From assembly GCA_951813605.1 (NCBI GenBank), contig OX638379.1, positions 1,560,471-1,624,470 on the forward strand: a stretch of 64,000 nt of DNA. Reading direction: 5' to 3'. The notes under the pieces were generated by a model, which saw only the letters and a list, made by a program, of their open reading frames with translations, did no database searches and had not been told where the DNA came from. A program made the translations under genes and the position numbers. The DNA comes from an uncultured Bryobacterales bacterium (lineage in GTDB: Bacteria; Acidobacteriota; Terriglobia; Bryobacterales; UBA6623). This document shows, in pieces, positions 1 through 8,811 of this stretch. The first letter of the stretch is position 1; the number at the start of each line of letters is the position of its first letter.

Positions 1-2
1 TG

Positions 3-833
3 ACCTCAGGGATGCGAGCCTATCTCGAAGAAGTGCTGGGAAAGGACATCGCCGCGAGATTCGTGTCTTCCGAGCCGCTGGTGGCCTCGTTTCGAGGACG
101 CCGGCTCCCGCAAGAGGTCGCGATTCTCCGCGAAGCGGCGCGTCATACCGACACCATGATCCGCGAAGCGCTGTCAGTCCTTGCAATCACTCCTGGCGTG
201 ACATCTGAGAATGACGTTGGCAGGTTCCTGCGAACACGCACGGCCATGATCGGGGCCACAGTGCCGTTCATCAGCGTGGTTGCTGGCCCGTCGCGGGGCC
301 ACGCGGATCCGAGTTCCAGGGTCATCGAGCGCGGTGACCTAGTCCGCATAGACTTCGGCATCACCCTGAACGGCTACTCGACCGACCTGCAGCGTACCGC
401 CTACGTTCTGCGACCGGGCGAGACGGAGGCACCTGCGCAAATCCAAAGGATGTGGGAGACCGCTCGACGCGCGGCCAACCGGCAGGTCGCCGCGATGAGA
501 CCGGGCGTGTCGGGTACGGAGATCGATGCGATCGCTAGGAAAACGCTTGAGGAGGCGGGTTTCGAGGGCCCTCCGCACGGCACAGGGCACGCGATCGGAT
601 TTGTGGTCCACGATGTAGGTCCGCTGATCGGCCCGGACTGGCGCGAGCGATACGGGACGACGGTGTTCCTAGAGATGGAAGAGGGGCAGACTTTCGCGGT
701 GGAACCTATCCTCTATGCGCCGTACGAAGATGTCGGAGAGATCCACATCGGGCTGGAAGAGGATGTGGTCATTACGAAGACGGGCGCGGAACTCTTGCAC
801 GAGCCCCAAACTGATTTGATCCTAATTCGCTAG
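3..833 (+). CDS. M24 family Xaa-Pro-type metallopeptidase (5' partial)
   Basis: A creatinase-fold (pita-bread) peptidase that removes N-terminal residues, usually next to proline, with two metal ions. Numbering from the first visible Met (base 12), the five expected ligands can all be seen: D114 in RIDFG, D125 in YSTDLQ, H193 in GTGHAIG, E231 in FAVEP and E250 near GLEED. H97 in GHADP fits the conserved substrate-binding histidine. The frame is open to the left edge of the window, and about 270 residues is short for Xaa-Pro peptidases (roughly 370-420), so the N-terminal domain probably lies off the window and base 12 is not the true start. No signal peptide can be judged. It converges on pntB. 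Family assignment is firm; the exact substrate is unknown. Confidence 0.88.
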   Translation, partial: TSGMRAYLEEVLGKDIAARFVSSEPLVASFRGRRLPQEVAILREAARHTDTMIREALSVLAITPGVTSENDVGRFLRTRTAMIGATVPFISVVAGPSRGHADPSSRVIERGDLVRIDFGITLNGYSTDLQRTAYVLRPGETEAPAQIQRMWETARRAANRQVAAMRPGVSGTEIDAIARKTLEEAGFEGPPHGTGHAIGFVVHDVGPLIGPDWRERYGTTVFLEMEEGQTFAVEPILYAPYEDVGEIHIGLEEDVVITKTGAELLHEPQTDLILIR

Positions 834-930
834 CCAGGACGGATAGGAGTCGCGTACTTTGGACGGCGCACTCGCACGCGCGCTGGCGGCGGGATAAACG
901 GCTTGCCCAAGCGATGCGAGATTCAAGCCC

Positions 931-2316
931 CTACAGTTCACGAATCTCCCTGCTAACATCCTGCATGGCCTGCTTGGCGTCGGAAAACAGCATTAGCGTA
1001 TTGTTACGAGTGAACAGCAAGTTCGGGATACCCGCGAAGCCGGGACTCAAGCTTCGCTTCACCACAACGACGATTTGGGACTTGTCGACCTCAAGGATGG
1101 GCATTCCGTAAATTGGGCTCCCGGGCTCGTCGCGGGCTGCCGGATTCACCACATCGTTCGCACCTAGGATGATGGCCACATCGGTCTCGGCAAACAGCGG
1201 GTTGACCGTGTCCATGTCGTACAGCCTGTCGTACGGAACGTCCGCCTCCGCCAGGAGCACGTTCATGTGTCCCGGCATTCTGCCGGCGACAGGATGGATG
1301 GCGTAACGAACTTCCGCGCCGCGGGCCTCGAGCAGGTTTGCGAAGTCGCGGACCGCGTGCTGTGCTTGCGCCACGGCCATTCCATATCCCGGCACCACTG
1401 TCACGATCCGGGCGGTTTCGAACAGGAGCGCAACTTCTTCCGGGCTCGTGCTCTTGGTGCGGCCGGAATAGACGTCCTCTTGCGGATTGCGCGCTGCTGC
1501 TTCCCCCAGGTCACCGCTTAACACGTCCCACAGCGACCGGTTCATCGCCTTGCACATGATTTGCGTCAGGATGAACCCTGACGCTCCCACTAAAGAACCC
1601 GAAATGATCAGCACGTTGTTTCCCAGCACGAAGCCAGTCGCCGCCGCTGCCAGCCCCGAACAGGAGTTCAGCAGGGCAATGATCACGGGCATGTCGGCAC
1701 CGCCCACCGCCACCGTGAGAAGCAGGCCATAGACCAGAGCCGCTACGGACAGCGCTGCAAAGGCCCACAGCGCCTCGTTATGGATGACGTACCAGGCGCC
1801 GAGTGCGACTCCAACCAAAGCCGACCCCGTGCTGCAGAGTCGAATCGCGAAGCCCCTCGGCTGCCAGTAAAGGAGTCCCTGGAGCTTGGCCCACGCAATC
1901 AGGCTGCCGCTCAGCGTGGCGGCACCGATGAAAGCGGAGAGCGTGCTGGAAACATGCACCTGAATCGCGGGAACTCCCGCAATTGCGCCCGGCATCAATG
2001 CCGCGGCGCCCGCGACAAGAGCGGAAGCGCCGCCTCCGAACCCGTTGAACGCGGCGACGAGTTGGGGCATGGCCGTCATTTGGACCTTGACGGCCCAGAT
2101 GATTCCGATGACGCTCCCGATCGCGATCCCCAGGGCGATTAATTCGAAGCTGACAATCTGCTTGTCGACGAGTGTGGCGACCATCGCCAGCAACATGCCC
2201 ATCGCGCCGAGGGTGTTGCCGCGCACTGCCGTACGCGGAGAGGTCAGCCCCTTGAGGCCGAGGATGAATAGGACTGCGGCCACTAGGTAGGCGGCGTTGA
2301 TCAGATTGGAGTCCAT
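931..2316 (-). CDS. pntB: NAD(P) transhydrogenase subunit beta
   Basis: The beta subunit of the proton-translocating transhydrogenase in the inner membrane, which reduces NADP+ with NADH using the proton gradient. At 461 aa it is normal for PntB. The N-terminal two thirds is a run of hydrophobic Gly/Ala-rich helices (domain II). The C-terminal part is the NADP(H)-binding domain III, with the PGYGMAVAQAQH fingerprint and the later GANDVVNPAA segment. It is the last gene of a three-gene operon: pntAB lies 8 bp upstream and pntAA before that. The split alpha subunit (two polypeptides) is the arrangement common in alphaproteobacteria and several other phyla. The role is probably NADPH supply for biosynthesis and redox balance. 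Confidence 0.97.
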   Translation of the reverse strand: MDSNLINAAYLVAAVLFILGLKGLTSPRTAVRGNTLGAMGMLLAMVATLVDKQIVSFELIALGIAIGSVIGIIWAVKVQMTAMPQLVAAFNGFGGGASALVAGAAALMPGAIAGVPAIQVHVSSTLSAFIGAATLSGSLIAWAKLQGLLYWQPRGFAIRLCSTGSALVGVALGAWYVIHNEALWAFAALSVAALVYGLLLTVAVGGADMPVIIALLNSCSGLAAAATGFVLGNNVLIISGSLVGASGFILTQIMCKAMNRSLWDVLSGDLGEAAARNPQEDVYSGRTKSTSPEEVALLFETARIVTVVPGYGMAVAQAQHAVRDFANLLEARGAEVRYAIHPVAGRMPGHMNVLLAEADVPYDRLYDMDTVNPLFAETDVAIILGANDVVNPAARDEPGSPIYGMPILEVDKSQIVVVVKRSLSPGFAGIPNLLFTRNNTLMLFSDAKQAMQDVSREIREL

Positions 2317-2324
2317 CGTCTCGC

Positions 2325-2606
2325 CTACTTCTTTCGCCGGAACATCGCCAACATGCGGTTCGTGATCAGGAAACCACCGACCACATTCACCGTTGCCAGC
2401 ACCACCGCACCCAGGCCCAGGTACTTCGCCGCTTCGTTCGCGCCCGAACCCGCAGCGACCAATGCGCCTACGATCGTGATGCCGGAGATCGCATTCGATC
2501 CAGACATTAGCGGCGTGTGAAGTGTCGAAGGGATCTTTGTGATGACCTCGAAGCCGACGAATACCGCGAGCACGAAAACTGTTATGGAAATTAGAAAGGC
2601 ATCCAT
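2325..2606 (-). CDS. pntAB: NAD(P) transhydrogenase subunit alpha part 2 (membrane)
   Basis: A 93-aa membrane protein corresponding to the C-terminal membrane domain of a one-piece PntA. Three hydrophobic segments are visible, at about residues 1-20, 38-60 and 66-85, with conserved small-residue stretches such as TPLMSGSNAISG. Together with the membrane part of PntB it forms the proton channel. It sits 12 bp downstream of pntAA and 8 bp upstream of pntB, so the three are almost certainly co-transcribed and translated in stoichiometric amounts. Nothing unusual is seen. Confidence 0.95.
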   Translation of the reverse strand: MDAFLISITVFVLAVFVGFEVITKIPSTLHTPLMSGSNAISGITIVGALVAAGSGANEAAKYLGLGAVVLATVNVVGGFLITNRMLAMFRRKK

Positions 2607-2618
2607 AGTGGCTCTCCG

Positions 2619-3764
2619 TTAGCGGGCCTCGTCCGCAGAGGCCAGCGCTGCCTGCACGGCGGGATGGATGACCGACCCGTTGTGGGCGACAAGTGCGCCC
2701 CGGACGATCTCGTCCTCAAGATCGAGTCGGAACTCGCCATCCTTGATGAGGATTCCTGCTAGGTTGAGCATGTTCTTGGAATACATTTGGCTGGCGTGGG
2801 AAGGCACGGTCGCCGGTAGGTTGACCGGTCCGACTACGGTGACTCCGTCGTTGACCACCACCTGGCCGGCGACGGTTAAAGCGCAGTTCCCGCCGCGCTC
2901 GGCCGCTAAGTCGACAACGACGGTTCCGGGCCTGAGGCGATCGGTGATCGCGTTCGGCAGAAGCATCGGGGCCTTGCGACCCGGCACTGCCGCTGTCGTG
3001 ATGATGGCGTCAACTCCCGATAGGTGTTCGCCCAAGGCCTCCTGCTGGCGTCGGTAGTATTCCTTGGACTGCTCGGCGGCATAGCCTCCGCTGCCGGTCA
3101 CGCGTTCCATTTCGATTTTGAGTTCAACGAACGAGGCACCGAGGCTCTCGACTTGCTCCTTGACTTCGGGCCGGATGTCATACCCCTCGACGACGGCTCC
3201 GAGACGCCGTGCCGTCGCAATGGCCTGGAGACCCGCAACTCCCGCCCCGATCACGAAGACTTTTGCCGGCGTGAGCGTGCCAGCGGCAGTCATCATCAGC
3301 GGAAACAGGCACGGCGCATGCTCGGCAGCGAGCAATACCGCCTTGTACCCGGCAATCATCGCCATTGAGCTCAGGGTGTCCATTCCTTGGGCGCGGGTGA
3401 TCCGGGGAATCATCTCCACGGAGAAGAGCGAAAGCTGTCGGTCAGCGAGCGCTTTGACAGTCCTCGGGTCGTCCACGGGACCGAGAAAGCCCACGACCAC
3501 CGCGGGCGGACCGAGTGATCCTGACTCATTGGGAGCTAGACCGTTGACTGTCAGCACCAAGTCGGCATCGGAGAACACTTCTTCACGGCTCGCGACCGTA
3601 ACGCCGGCGGCCTCGTACAGCGTGTCATCGAAGTACGCCGCAGCGCCGGCCCCGGACTCGACGTATACCTCCGCGCCTTTCTTGCGCAACGCAGCGGCGT
3701 CTCGGGGTACGAGCGCCACGCGGCGCTCCCCGGCTCTTGTTTCCTTCGGAACGGCTATCTTCAT
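2619..3764 (-). CDS. pntAA: NAD(P) transhydrogenase subunit alpha part 1
   Basis: The soluble NAD(H)-binding domain I of the transhydrogenase, 381 aa, related to alanine dehydrogenase. The N-terminus MKIAVPKETRAGERRVAL is characteristic of this fold. A Rossmann fingerprint follows in the middle, with VIGAGVAGLQAIATARRLGA ending near residue 188, then the RPEVKEQVESLGA segment. The C-terminal half carries the conserved AAVPGRKAPMLL motif and the NLPATVPSHASQMYSKN signature typical of PntA. It is the first gene of the pntAA-pntAB-pntB operon, so a promoter should lie in the roughly 700-bp non-coding stretch upstream. I see no strong Shine-Dalgarno sequence in front of this ATG. Confidence 0.96.
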   Translation of the reverse strand: MKIAVPKETRAGERRVALVPRDAAALRKKGAEVYVESGAGAAAYFDDTLYEAAGVTVASREEVFSDADLVLTVNGLAPNESGSLGPPAVVVGFLGPVDDPRTVKALADRQLSLFSVEMIPRITRAQGMDTLSSMAMIAGYKAVLLAAEHAPCLFPLMMTAAGTLTPAKVFVIGAGVAGLQAIATARRLGAVVEGYDIRPEVKEQVESLGASFVELKIEMERVTGSGGYAAEQSKEYYRRQQEALGEHLSGVDAIITTAAVPGRKAPMLLPNAITDRLRPGTVVVDLAAERGGNCALTVAGQVVVNDGVTVVGPVNLPATVPSHASQMYSKNMLNLAGILIKDGEFRLDLEDEIVRGALVAHNGSVIHPAVQAALASADEAR

Positions 3765-4479
3765 GGAGCTGCCCGCAGCAATTTGCCCCGCGACGACGGG
3801 AAGTAGCGGAGAACTTCAAGTCTGGCAAATCGAGCAAGGCGCTGTCGAACATCGCCCGATGGATCATTCTTATGAGATGTATTCACGAATTCGTTTTGAG
3901 CCGCTTGGAGTCCGGCGGAGACGGCCGCGAGCCACGTGAGAACGGTCTAGGCTGTGATTGCGTTTGGGTCGACTGTTAGAGGCGAGAGTGTTGACGTCAT
4001 CGAAGCCTTCGGTCGGCTTGACGGGCGAGCCCAAGCCCGGCGAGAAATGCCGTGGCAGCAGCGGGAAAAGGGAGTCATTGCATCCGGTCACGACCGATGG
4101 TTCGTCGGGGAACCGCCAGATGGGACCACTTTGAGAACTTCGCCAACAGCAGGTGCTGGCAAACATGCTCGTCATTTGGGCTGGCCGAACCTCTTCGACT
4201 TCTGTGGATGTCGCGTTGACTCGGATGTTCCAATGAGATTTCGAGGCCCGAAATACAGGGGAGGTGCGGTTGGCAATGCTTGAGAGGGCAACCGCTTGAT
4301 GTGTTTTTCCGACCCATTGATAGTGCCGGGCCCGACTAGGACCTGGCGACTGCGAATAGTCCGGTAGGGGTGCGGCCAGACCCAATCCTCCACCGGGACG
4401 GCATTGAGTTCAGTATCGGAATCTTGAAACGTCCTACCGGGCCAGTGACGGGAATGAATCGCGCACGGCAGGCCCGGCC
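3765..4479. other. Non-coding stretch, 715 bp
   Basis: This lies between the pntAA start and the end of the SUMF1-like gene. Several open frames cross it on both strands, but none has family-like sequence, and their composition (Pro/Arg/Ser-rich, low hydrophobic periodicity) looks like chance. No tRNA or clear terminator was seen. The pntAA promoter should lie near the left end. Confidence 0.5.
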
Positions 4480-5247
4480 TCAGTCAGGCGTCCGGGCGCA
4501 CCGGAATCCCATATTCGGACTTCGCTCTTCCGGCCGAGCGAAGCTCCGGTGAGCGCAGGTCAGGAATTTCGGAACATCGGCCCAGGAACCGCCTCGCAAG
4601 ACTCTGTACCGTCCCTCGGTCGCGCCGCTTGGGTTCTCCGACGGCGTGTCGCGATAGTAGTCCTTGGAGTAAATGTCCGCCGTCCACTCCCAGACATTTC
4701 CGGCCATGTCGCACAACCCGAATCCGTTCCTCTCGTAGCTGCAAACGCTCTTGGGGCCCTTCACCGAGTCGAAGTGGGCCTTGGTCTCGTCGGCGTCGGC
4801 GTCACCCCACGGGTACTTCTGCGACTCCAGGCCACCCCGGCAGGCCTTCTCCCATTCGGCTTCCGTTGGCAAACGCTTGCCACGCCAGCGACAGTATGCA
4901 TCGGCTTCGTGCCAAGTCACATTTGCGACTGGATCTTCGCCTCTGCCTTCCGGGGGCTGCCCTCCGGGCCAGTAATGCGGCGCCTCAAAGGGACCTGCTT
5001 CCGCCGCCAGGAACTCCGCGTATTCAAGGTTCGTGACTTCGTGAATGTCGACATCAAAAGCCCCAAGCGAGACCGTGTGTACAGGGCGGTCGTCTCGCAG
5101 GATGTGAGGCACCCACTTGAGAGTGTCGTCGGGGAGCTTGTGCGACCGTCCCATTTCGAAGGTACCGGCGGGGACAGGTGACATATGCCCTTGCTGGGCG
5201 ATCACTGGTGCGACGACTAGCAGGGCTAAGGCGCCGAGCCTAGCCAT
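4480..5247 (-). CDS. Secreted SUMF1/formylglycine-generating-enzyme-like protein
   Basis: A 255-aa protein with a signal peptide (MARLGALALLVVAPVIAQ) and a full FGE-sulfatase (SUMF1) domain: PAGTFEMG at the start, VTWHEADAYCRW, the RLPTEAEWEKACRGG core, GNVWEWT, RGGSW and a final GFRC. True formylglycine-generating enzymes, which oxidise the sulfatase active-site cysteine, carry a copper-binding Cys pair shortly before the C-terminus. Here that stretch reads TCAHRSFARP, with a single cysteine and Ser where the second is expected, so oxidase activity is doubtful. It may be a structural or ligand-binding member, like many SUMF1 proteins beside DUF1501/DUF1549 genes. Its start overlaps the end of the DUF1501 gene by 8 bp, showing translational coupling in the 8497-to-4480 operon. 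Confidence 0.85.
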   Translation of the reverse strand: MARLGALALLVVAPVIAQQGHMSPVPAGTFEMGRSHKLPDDTLKWVPHILRDDRPVHTVSLGAFDVDIHEVTNLEYAEFLAAEAGPFEAPHYWPGGQPPEGRGEDPVANVTWHEADAYCRWRGKRLPTEAEWEKACRGGLESQKYPWGDADADETKAHFDSVKGPKSVCSYERNGFGLCDMAGNVWEWTADIYSKDYYRDTPSENPSGATEGRYRVLRGGSWADVPKFLTCAHRSFARPEERSPNMGFRCARTPD

Positions 5248-6631
5248 AGATTGAACTGATCTCGTCGGTAGGAATCCAGCCCGGTGCGCCTAGCTCGTCG
5301 ACGTACGCGTACGTCCGTTTCGACGGCGTGTCGTGCACCTTCTTCGACCAATCGATACCAAGCGCCGAGTAGATCGTCGCGACGACATTCTCGATTCGCG
5401 GTTGCTCCTTCCGATGCCAGCCGGTCTCGACGCACTGGGAGCCGTCTGCATCGGTCTCGCCGAGAATCAATCCCGGCTCAACCCCGGCGCCGGCGAACAG
5501 CGCTGGATACACCTTGTTGTAGTGGTCGCGGCCTTGGAGGTTGTTGAGTGCCCCCGGAGTCCTCCCAAACTCGCTCATCGCTACTACTAGCGTCTCGTCA
5601 AGCACCGTGCGGTGCGGGTTCGTCGGAGACGGCGTGAGGGCCAGGTCCTGGATGAGGGCGGAGAAGGCCCGGTCGAACTCGGCGCACAGCTTGTAGTGGT
5701 TGGTCGTGGCCGAGTGGTCCCAGATGTACTTGTGATGGTCCCAGCCAGGATGGCAAATATGCACGTAGCGCGTTCCGGCATCCTTCTTCAGCACGTTGCG
5801 CGCCAAGATGCACGAAGTCGCTACATCGGTCTCGCCAAAGCGTTCGCGATCCTTTTCGGTAATATCGAACGCTTCGGTCCAGCGTCCGTCGGCAACCAGC
5901 TGGTGGGCGGCGTCATAGAAGTTCTCGTAGCTCGACATCTTGCGCTCGAACGAACTGATCCGATCCCGCTGAGCCTCGCGGAGCTTGGTCAGCAGGCGCC
6001 AGCGTTCCTCCACGAGTTCGATGGCCGATTCGTTGAGCGTAGAGCCCTGTCCTGCGATTTCGGGGTTGATGTCCACGACCGAGAAACGCGGGTCCAGAAA
6101 GCCGGTTGACAGAGCGCCGGGGAAGGCCTTCTCGAGATTGAAGGACATGTAGGTGGGGAACGTGTCGCTCGCCCGGCGGCGCGACTCGAGTTCCATAGCG
6201 ACAACTGAGCCGATCGCCGGAATCTCGCTTGCGAAGGCTAGGTTCAGCGGTCGCCCCGTCTGCACGTAGGTCTGCCCTCGGAAATGCACTTCCTCGTGGC
6301 TCAGGAGAGTGCGAAGGATGGCGAACTTGTCGATGTGGCCCTTGAACTTCGGGAACAGCTTCTCGGATAGATACAGGCCCTCTCGGTGCTTGGTGACCTC
6401 CAAATCGGCAGGTGTCCCTGCGTTTTCCTTGAAGTCCCAGGATTCCAAGTGGCTGATGGCGCCGTTGATTTCGTAGAACAGCACATTCCGCGCGGTGCCT
6501 CGAGGGGAGACTTTCGAATTGGCCGACACCCGCCGTGGCAGGAAGCCTTCTACTGCGGCCGATGCCAGGCCCAGTCCTCCCAGCCGCAGCGCGTCTCTCC
6601 GCGTACCGAATGTTTCAGCAACGGTCTTCAT
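5240..6631 (-). CDS. DUF1501 family protein, twin-arginine exported
   Basis: A 463-aa protein of the DUF1501 family, a branch of the alkaline phosphatase/sulfatase-like fold common in planctomycetes, verrucomicrobia and acidobacteria. The N-terminus has a basic stretch (GTRRDALRLGGLGLASAA) that resembles a loose twin-arginine signal. Typical family stretches are HPGWDHHKYIWDH (metal-ligand-like), VVAMSEFGRTP and NLQGRDHYNK. The biochemical role of DUF1501 proteins is not established; they are nearly always paired with DUF1549/DUF1553 proteins, as here (24 bp downstream of that gene). The 3' end overlaps the SUMF1-like gene. An extracytoplasmic hydrolase role is inferred only from the fold. 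Confidence 0.9.
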   Translation of the reverse strand: MKTVAETFGTRRDALRLGGLGLASAAVEGFLPRRVSANSKVSPRGTARNVLFYEINGAISHLESWDFKENAGTPADLEVTKHREGLYLSEKLFPKFKGHIDKFAILRTLLSHEEVHFRGQTYVQTGRPLNLAFASEIPAIGSVVAMELESRRRASDTFPTYMSFNLEKAFPGALSTGFLDPRFSVVDINPEIAGQGSTLNESAIELVEERWRLLTKLREAQRDRISSFERKMSSYENFYDAAHQLVADGRWTEAFDITEKDRERFGETDVATSCILARNVLKKDAGTRYVHICHPGWDHHKYIWDHSATTNHYKLCAEFDRAFSALIQDLALTPSPTNPHRTVLDETLVVAMSEFGRTPGALNNLQGRDHYNKVYPALFAGAGVEPGLILGETDADGSQCVETGWHRKEQPRIENVVATIYSALGIDWSKKVHDTPSKRTYAYVDELGAPGWIPTDEISSIYG

Positions 6632-6655
6632 GGTCAGGTCCCTCCGAATGCAAAC

Positions 6656-8497
6656 CTAGTGGTTGAAGAAGAACTCCACGTTGTTGATCAAAGCCCAATG
6701 CAAGTTCTCGGCGCCGCCAGTGCGATCGTCCGCGAGCTCGGCCAGCGCGATTTCCTTTTCCTCGGCCGATGGGGTTCGGGCCAGCGTCGCGAGGAAGAGC
6801 TCATCGACCACCGTGCCGTCGTCGTCATAGCTGTCGAGCAGCCGCTGGACCCGGCTGTCCCGCTCAGCCTTGACTCGCTCGCTGACGATCGGCGACTCCA
6901 TCAACGCCAGGGGCTGGCGCAAGGACCCGTTCAACGGCTTTGGCGGGTTACGTCGGGTCGACTGGCCAAATGTCCGCAGGAGGTACTTCAGATCCGTGCC
7001 ACCCTGGGGTTCGCTAAGCTTCATGGCCATCCCGACCTCATCGCCGCCAAACTTGAATTTGCCGGGACGACTTGTCGAAATGACGATCGCGTCGTGCAAC
7101 TCCTCGGCGGTCAGCATTCGCACGAACTTCCTCGAAAAATACTTCGTGTAATTGGGGTCCCACTCGCCCGGGAAGCTCGCCGAGAGCTGGTAGGCGCTGG
7201 AGTTGCACAGTGTCTGGAACAGATGTTTTAGGCTGAAACCGGAATCTCGGAAGTCGGCGGCCAGGTCATTCAATAGTTCCGGGTGCGACGGTTGGAGCTG
7301 CCACCCTTCCGGCACGTTGTCCGGGTCCTGCCGGGCTAGGTCGAATTCGTCGTGGGGCTCTACAATCCCGTACGCCATCAGCTGCTTCCAAAAGAGATTG
7401 GCGGTGGCCCGTGCGAACTGGGGATGCGCCGTCAGGATGCGAGCGAGGGCATCTCGCGGGTGTTCGCCGTCCCTCGGGCTTTCGTCCGTTAGCAGGAATT
7501 TGGGGGAAGACTCGCCTCCCCAGCGAGCCACCCGGAGCATGCTCTCTCCCGATGTGTCGTAGCCGGGAGACAGATCGTCGATCAGGAATTCATTTGCCTT
7601 GACGTCGCCATCTTCCCAGTACATCATGTAGCGGGTCTTGCCAAGGAACGCCGCCTGCCGGTGAAAGTCATTACGAGTCTGACCGGTTAGATAGACATTG
7701 ACTGCCTCTAGGTGGTTGACTCCGTCATGGCAGGAGATGCAGGACACATTGATTCCGAGGAAGGCTTTTCCGTATAGGATCGTCAACTCGTCGTGTGTGT
7801 CGAGTTGATGGACCATGCCCCAGTCGTGGCCATCGTCGGGCTGTGGCTTTCCCTGTACATGTTCCCGAGCGATCACGTTCGAGGCGGCGAGCACATTGCT
7901 GCTCTTTCCCGCGGATGTGATGATCGCCCGCACCCATTCGTCATATGGGCGGTCTGAACGCAGGTTCTCCTTGAGCCAGTAGTGGAAAAGTTCGCGCCCT
8001 CGGCCCATCTTGCCATTGGCACGGAACAGGTTCATGTAGAAGTAGGCCCATTTCTCGCTGAACTCTTCCCGCGTAAGCAGCTCGTCAATTTTTTCCGACC
8101 GCTTCGCTGGATTCGGATCGGCCACAAATGACTTCACCTCGCTGGCTGCGGGGATCCGGCCAATCAGGTCCAACTGGACCCGCCGCAAGAACTCGGCGTC
8201 GCCTGCCATCGGCGCACGCGGAATTCCGTCGCGTTCTATCCGGTCGAAGATGTGGTCGTCAATAAGATTCTTCCGAACGACCGGTTCGAGGTCTGCCGAA
8301 ACTGCCTGAGCCGCGACGCGTTGTGTAAGTTCCGCGGCATCGTCCGCGGAGTCTCGCGAGTGAAACAGTGGTGCGTGAGCTTTCCGGAACTGCTCCGGCG
8401 TGAGCGACTCCTCCTTCATGGGCTCGCGCCCGGCCTTCTGCGCCAAGCAGACCACACCGGCCAAAAGCAAAAGGAGTACCCGAGTTGGAATCTGCAT
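6656..8497 (-). CDS. Secreted DUF1549/DUF1553 protein with a CXXCH motif
   Basis: A 613-aa exported protein with the signal peptide MQIPTRVLLLLLAGVVCLA. The DUF1549 (PSCyt2) domain covers about residues 75-265, recognisable by FLRRVQLDLIGRIPAASEV and EKWAYFYMNLFRAN. The DUF1553 domain occupies the C-terminal half, with RILTAHPQFARATANLFWK and HPELLNDLAADF. A CISCH motif at C253-H257 can attach a c-type haem covalently, fitting the cytochrome-like name of this family. It is the first gene of a three-gene unit with the DUF1501 and SUMF1-like genes. Its neighbours suggest an extracytoplasmic role in polymer use, but no substrate is known for the family. The promoter lies in the 314-bp gap upstream. 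Confidence 0.9.
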   Translation of the reverse strand: MQIPTRVLLLLLAGVVCLAQKAGREPMKEESLTPEQFRKAHAPLFHSRDSADDAAELTQRVAAQAVSADLEPVVRKNLIDDHIFDRIERDGIPRAPMAGDAEFLRRVQLDLIGRIPAASEVKSFVADPNPAKRSEKIDELLTREEFSEKWAYFYMNLFRANGKMGRGRELFHYWLKENLRSDRPYDEWVRAIITSAGKSSNVLAASNVIAREHVQGKPQPDDGHDWGMVHQLDTHDELTILYGKAFLGINVSCISCHDGVNHLEAVNVYLTGQTRNDFHRQAAFLGKTRYMMYWEDGDVKANEFLIDDLSPGYDTSGESMLRVARWGGESSPKFLLTDESPRDGEHPRDALARILTAHPQFARATANLFWKQLMAYGIVEPHDEFDLARQDPDNVPEGWQLQPSHPELLNDLAADFRDSGFSLKHLFQTLCNSSAYQLSASFPGEWDPNYTKYFSRKFVRMLTAEELHDAIVISTSRPGKFKFGGDEVGMAMKLSEPQGGTDLKYLLRTFGQSTRRNPPKPLNGSLRQPLALMESPIVSERVKAERDSRVQRLLDSYDDDGTVVDELFLATLARTPSAEEKEIALAELADDRTGGAENLHWALINNVEFFFNH

Positions 8498-8811
8498 GTG
8501 AAGAGCTGCTATACTCCCGTGGGCATTATTCCATACCTGTGCCTAGGGATTCGAGCTCATGGCGCCGATTCTGCTAGGAAAACCCGCCGAGAGGGGATCG
8601 GCTAGACCTTGATTGGCGATGTCGCGGAATTCCTAGGTGCTCGGCGTGTCGAGGAGCGTCCGGCGACGCACTAACCTACGTTCAAATCGGCCGAAGCGCA
8701 GGGGAATCAGCGGAACCCTGCCGGCGAGTCTCAAGCTTGGGTCTACGAGGGTCCGGCGGTCTAGGATCGGGCCCCTCAGGGAATTGGCCGCAGCTTTGGT
8801 AGCCTTAGCCC
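8498..8811. other. Divergent intergenic region, 314 bp
   Basis: It separates the divergently read DUF1549 gene (minus) and M28 peptidase gene (plus), so promoters for both should be here. An AT-richer patch around 8513-8540 just upstream of the DUF1549 start could hold its -10 element. No RNA gene or family-like ORF was seen. Confidence 0.5.

Noticed and set aside
3870..4385. Minus-strand frame of 171 codons upstream of pntAA
   Set aside because: No family resemblance, and overlapping frames of similar length on the other strand suggest chance.
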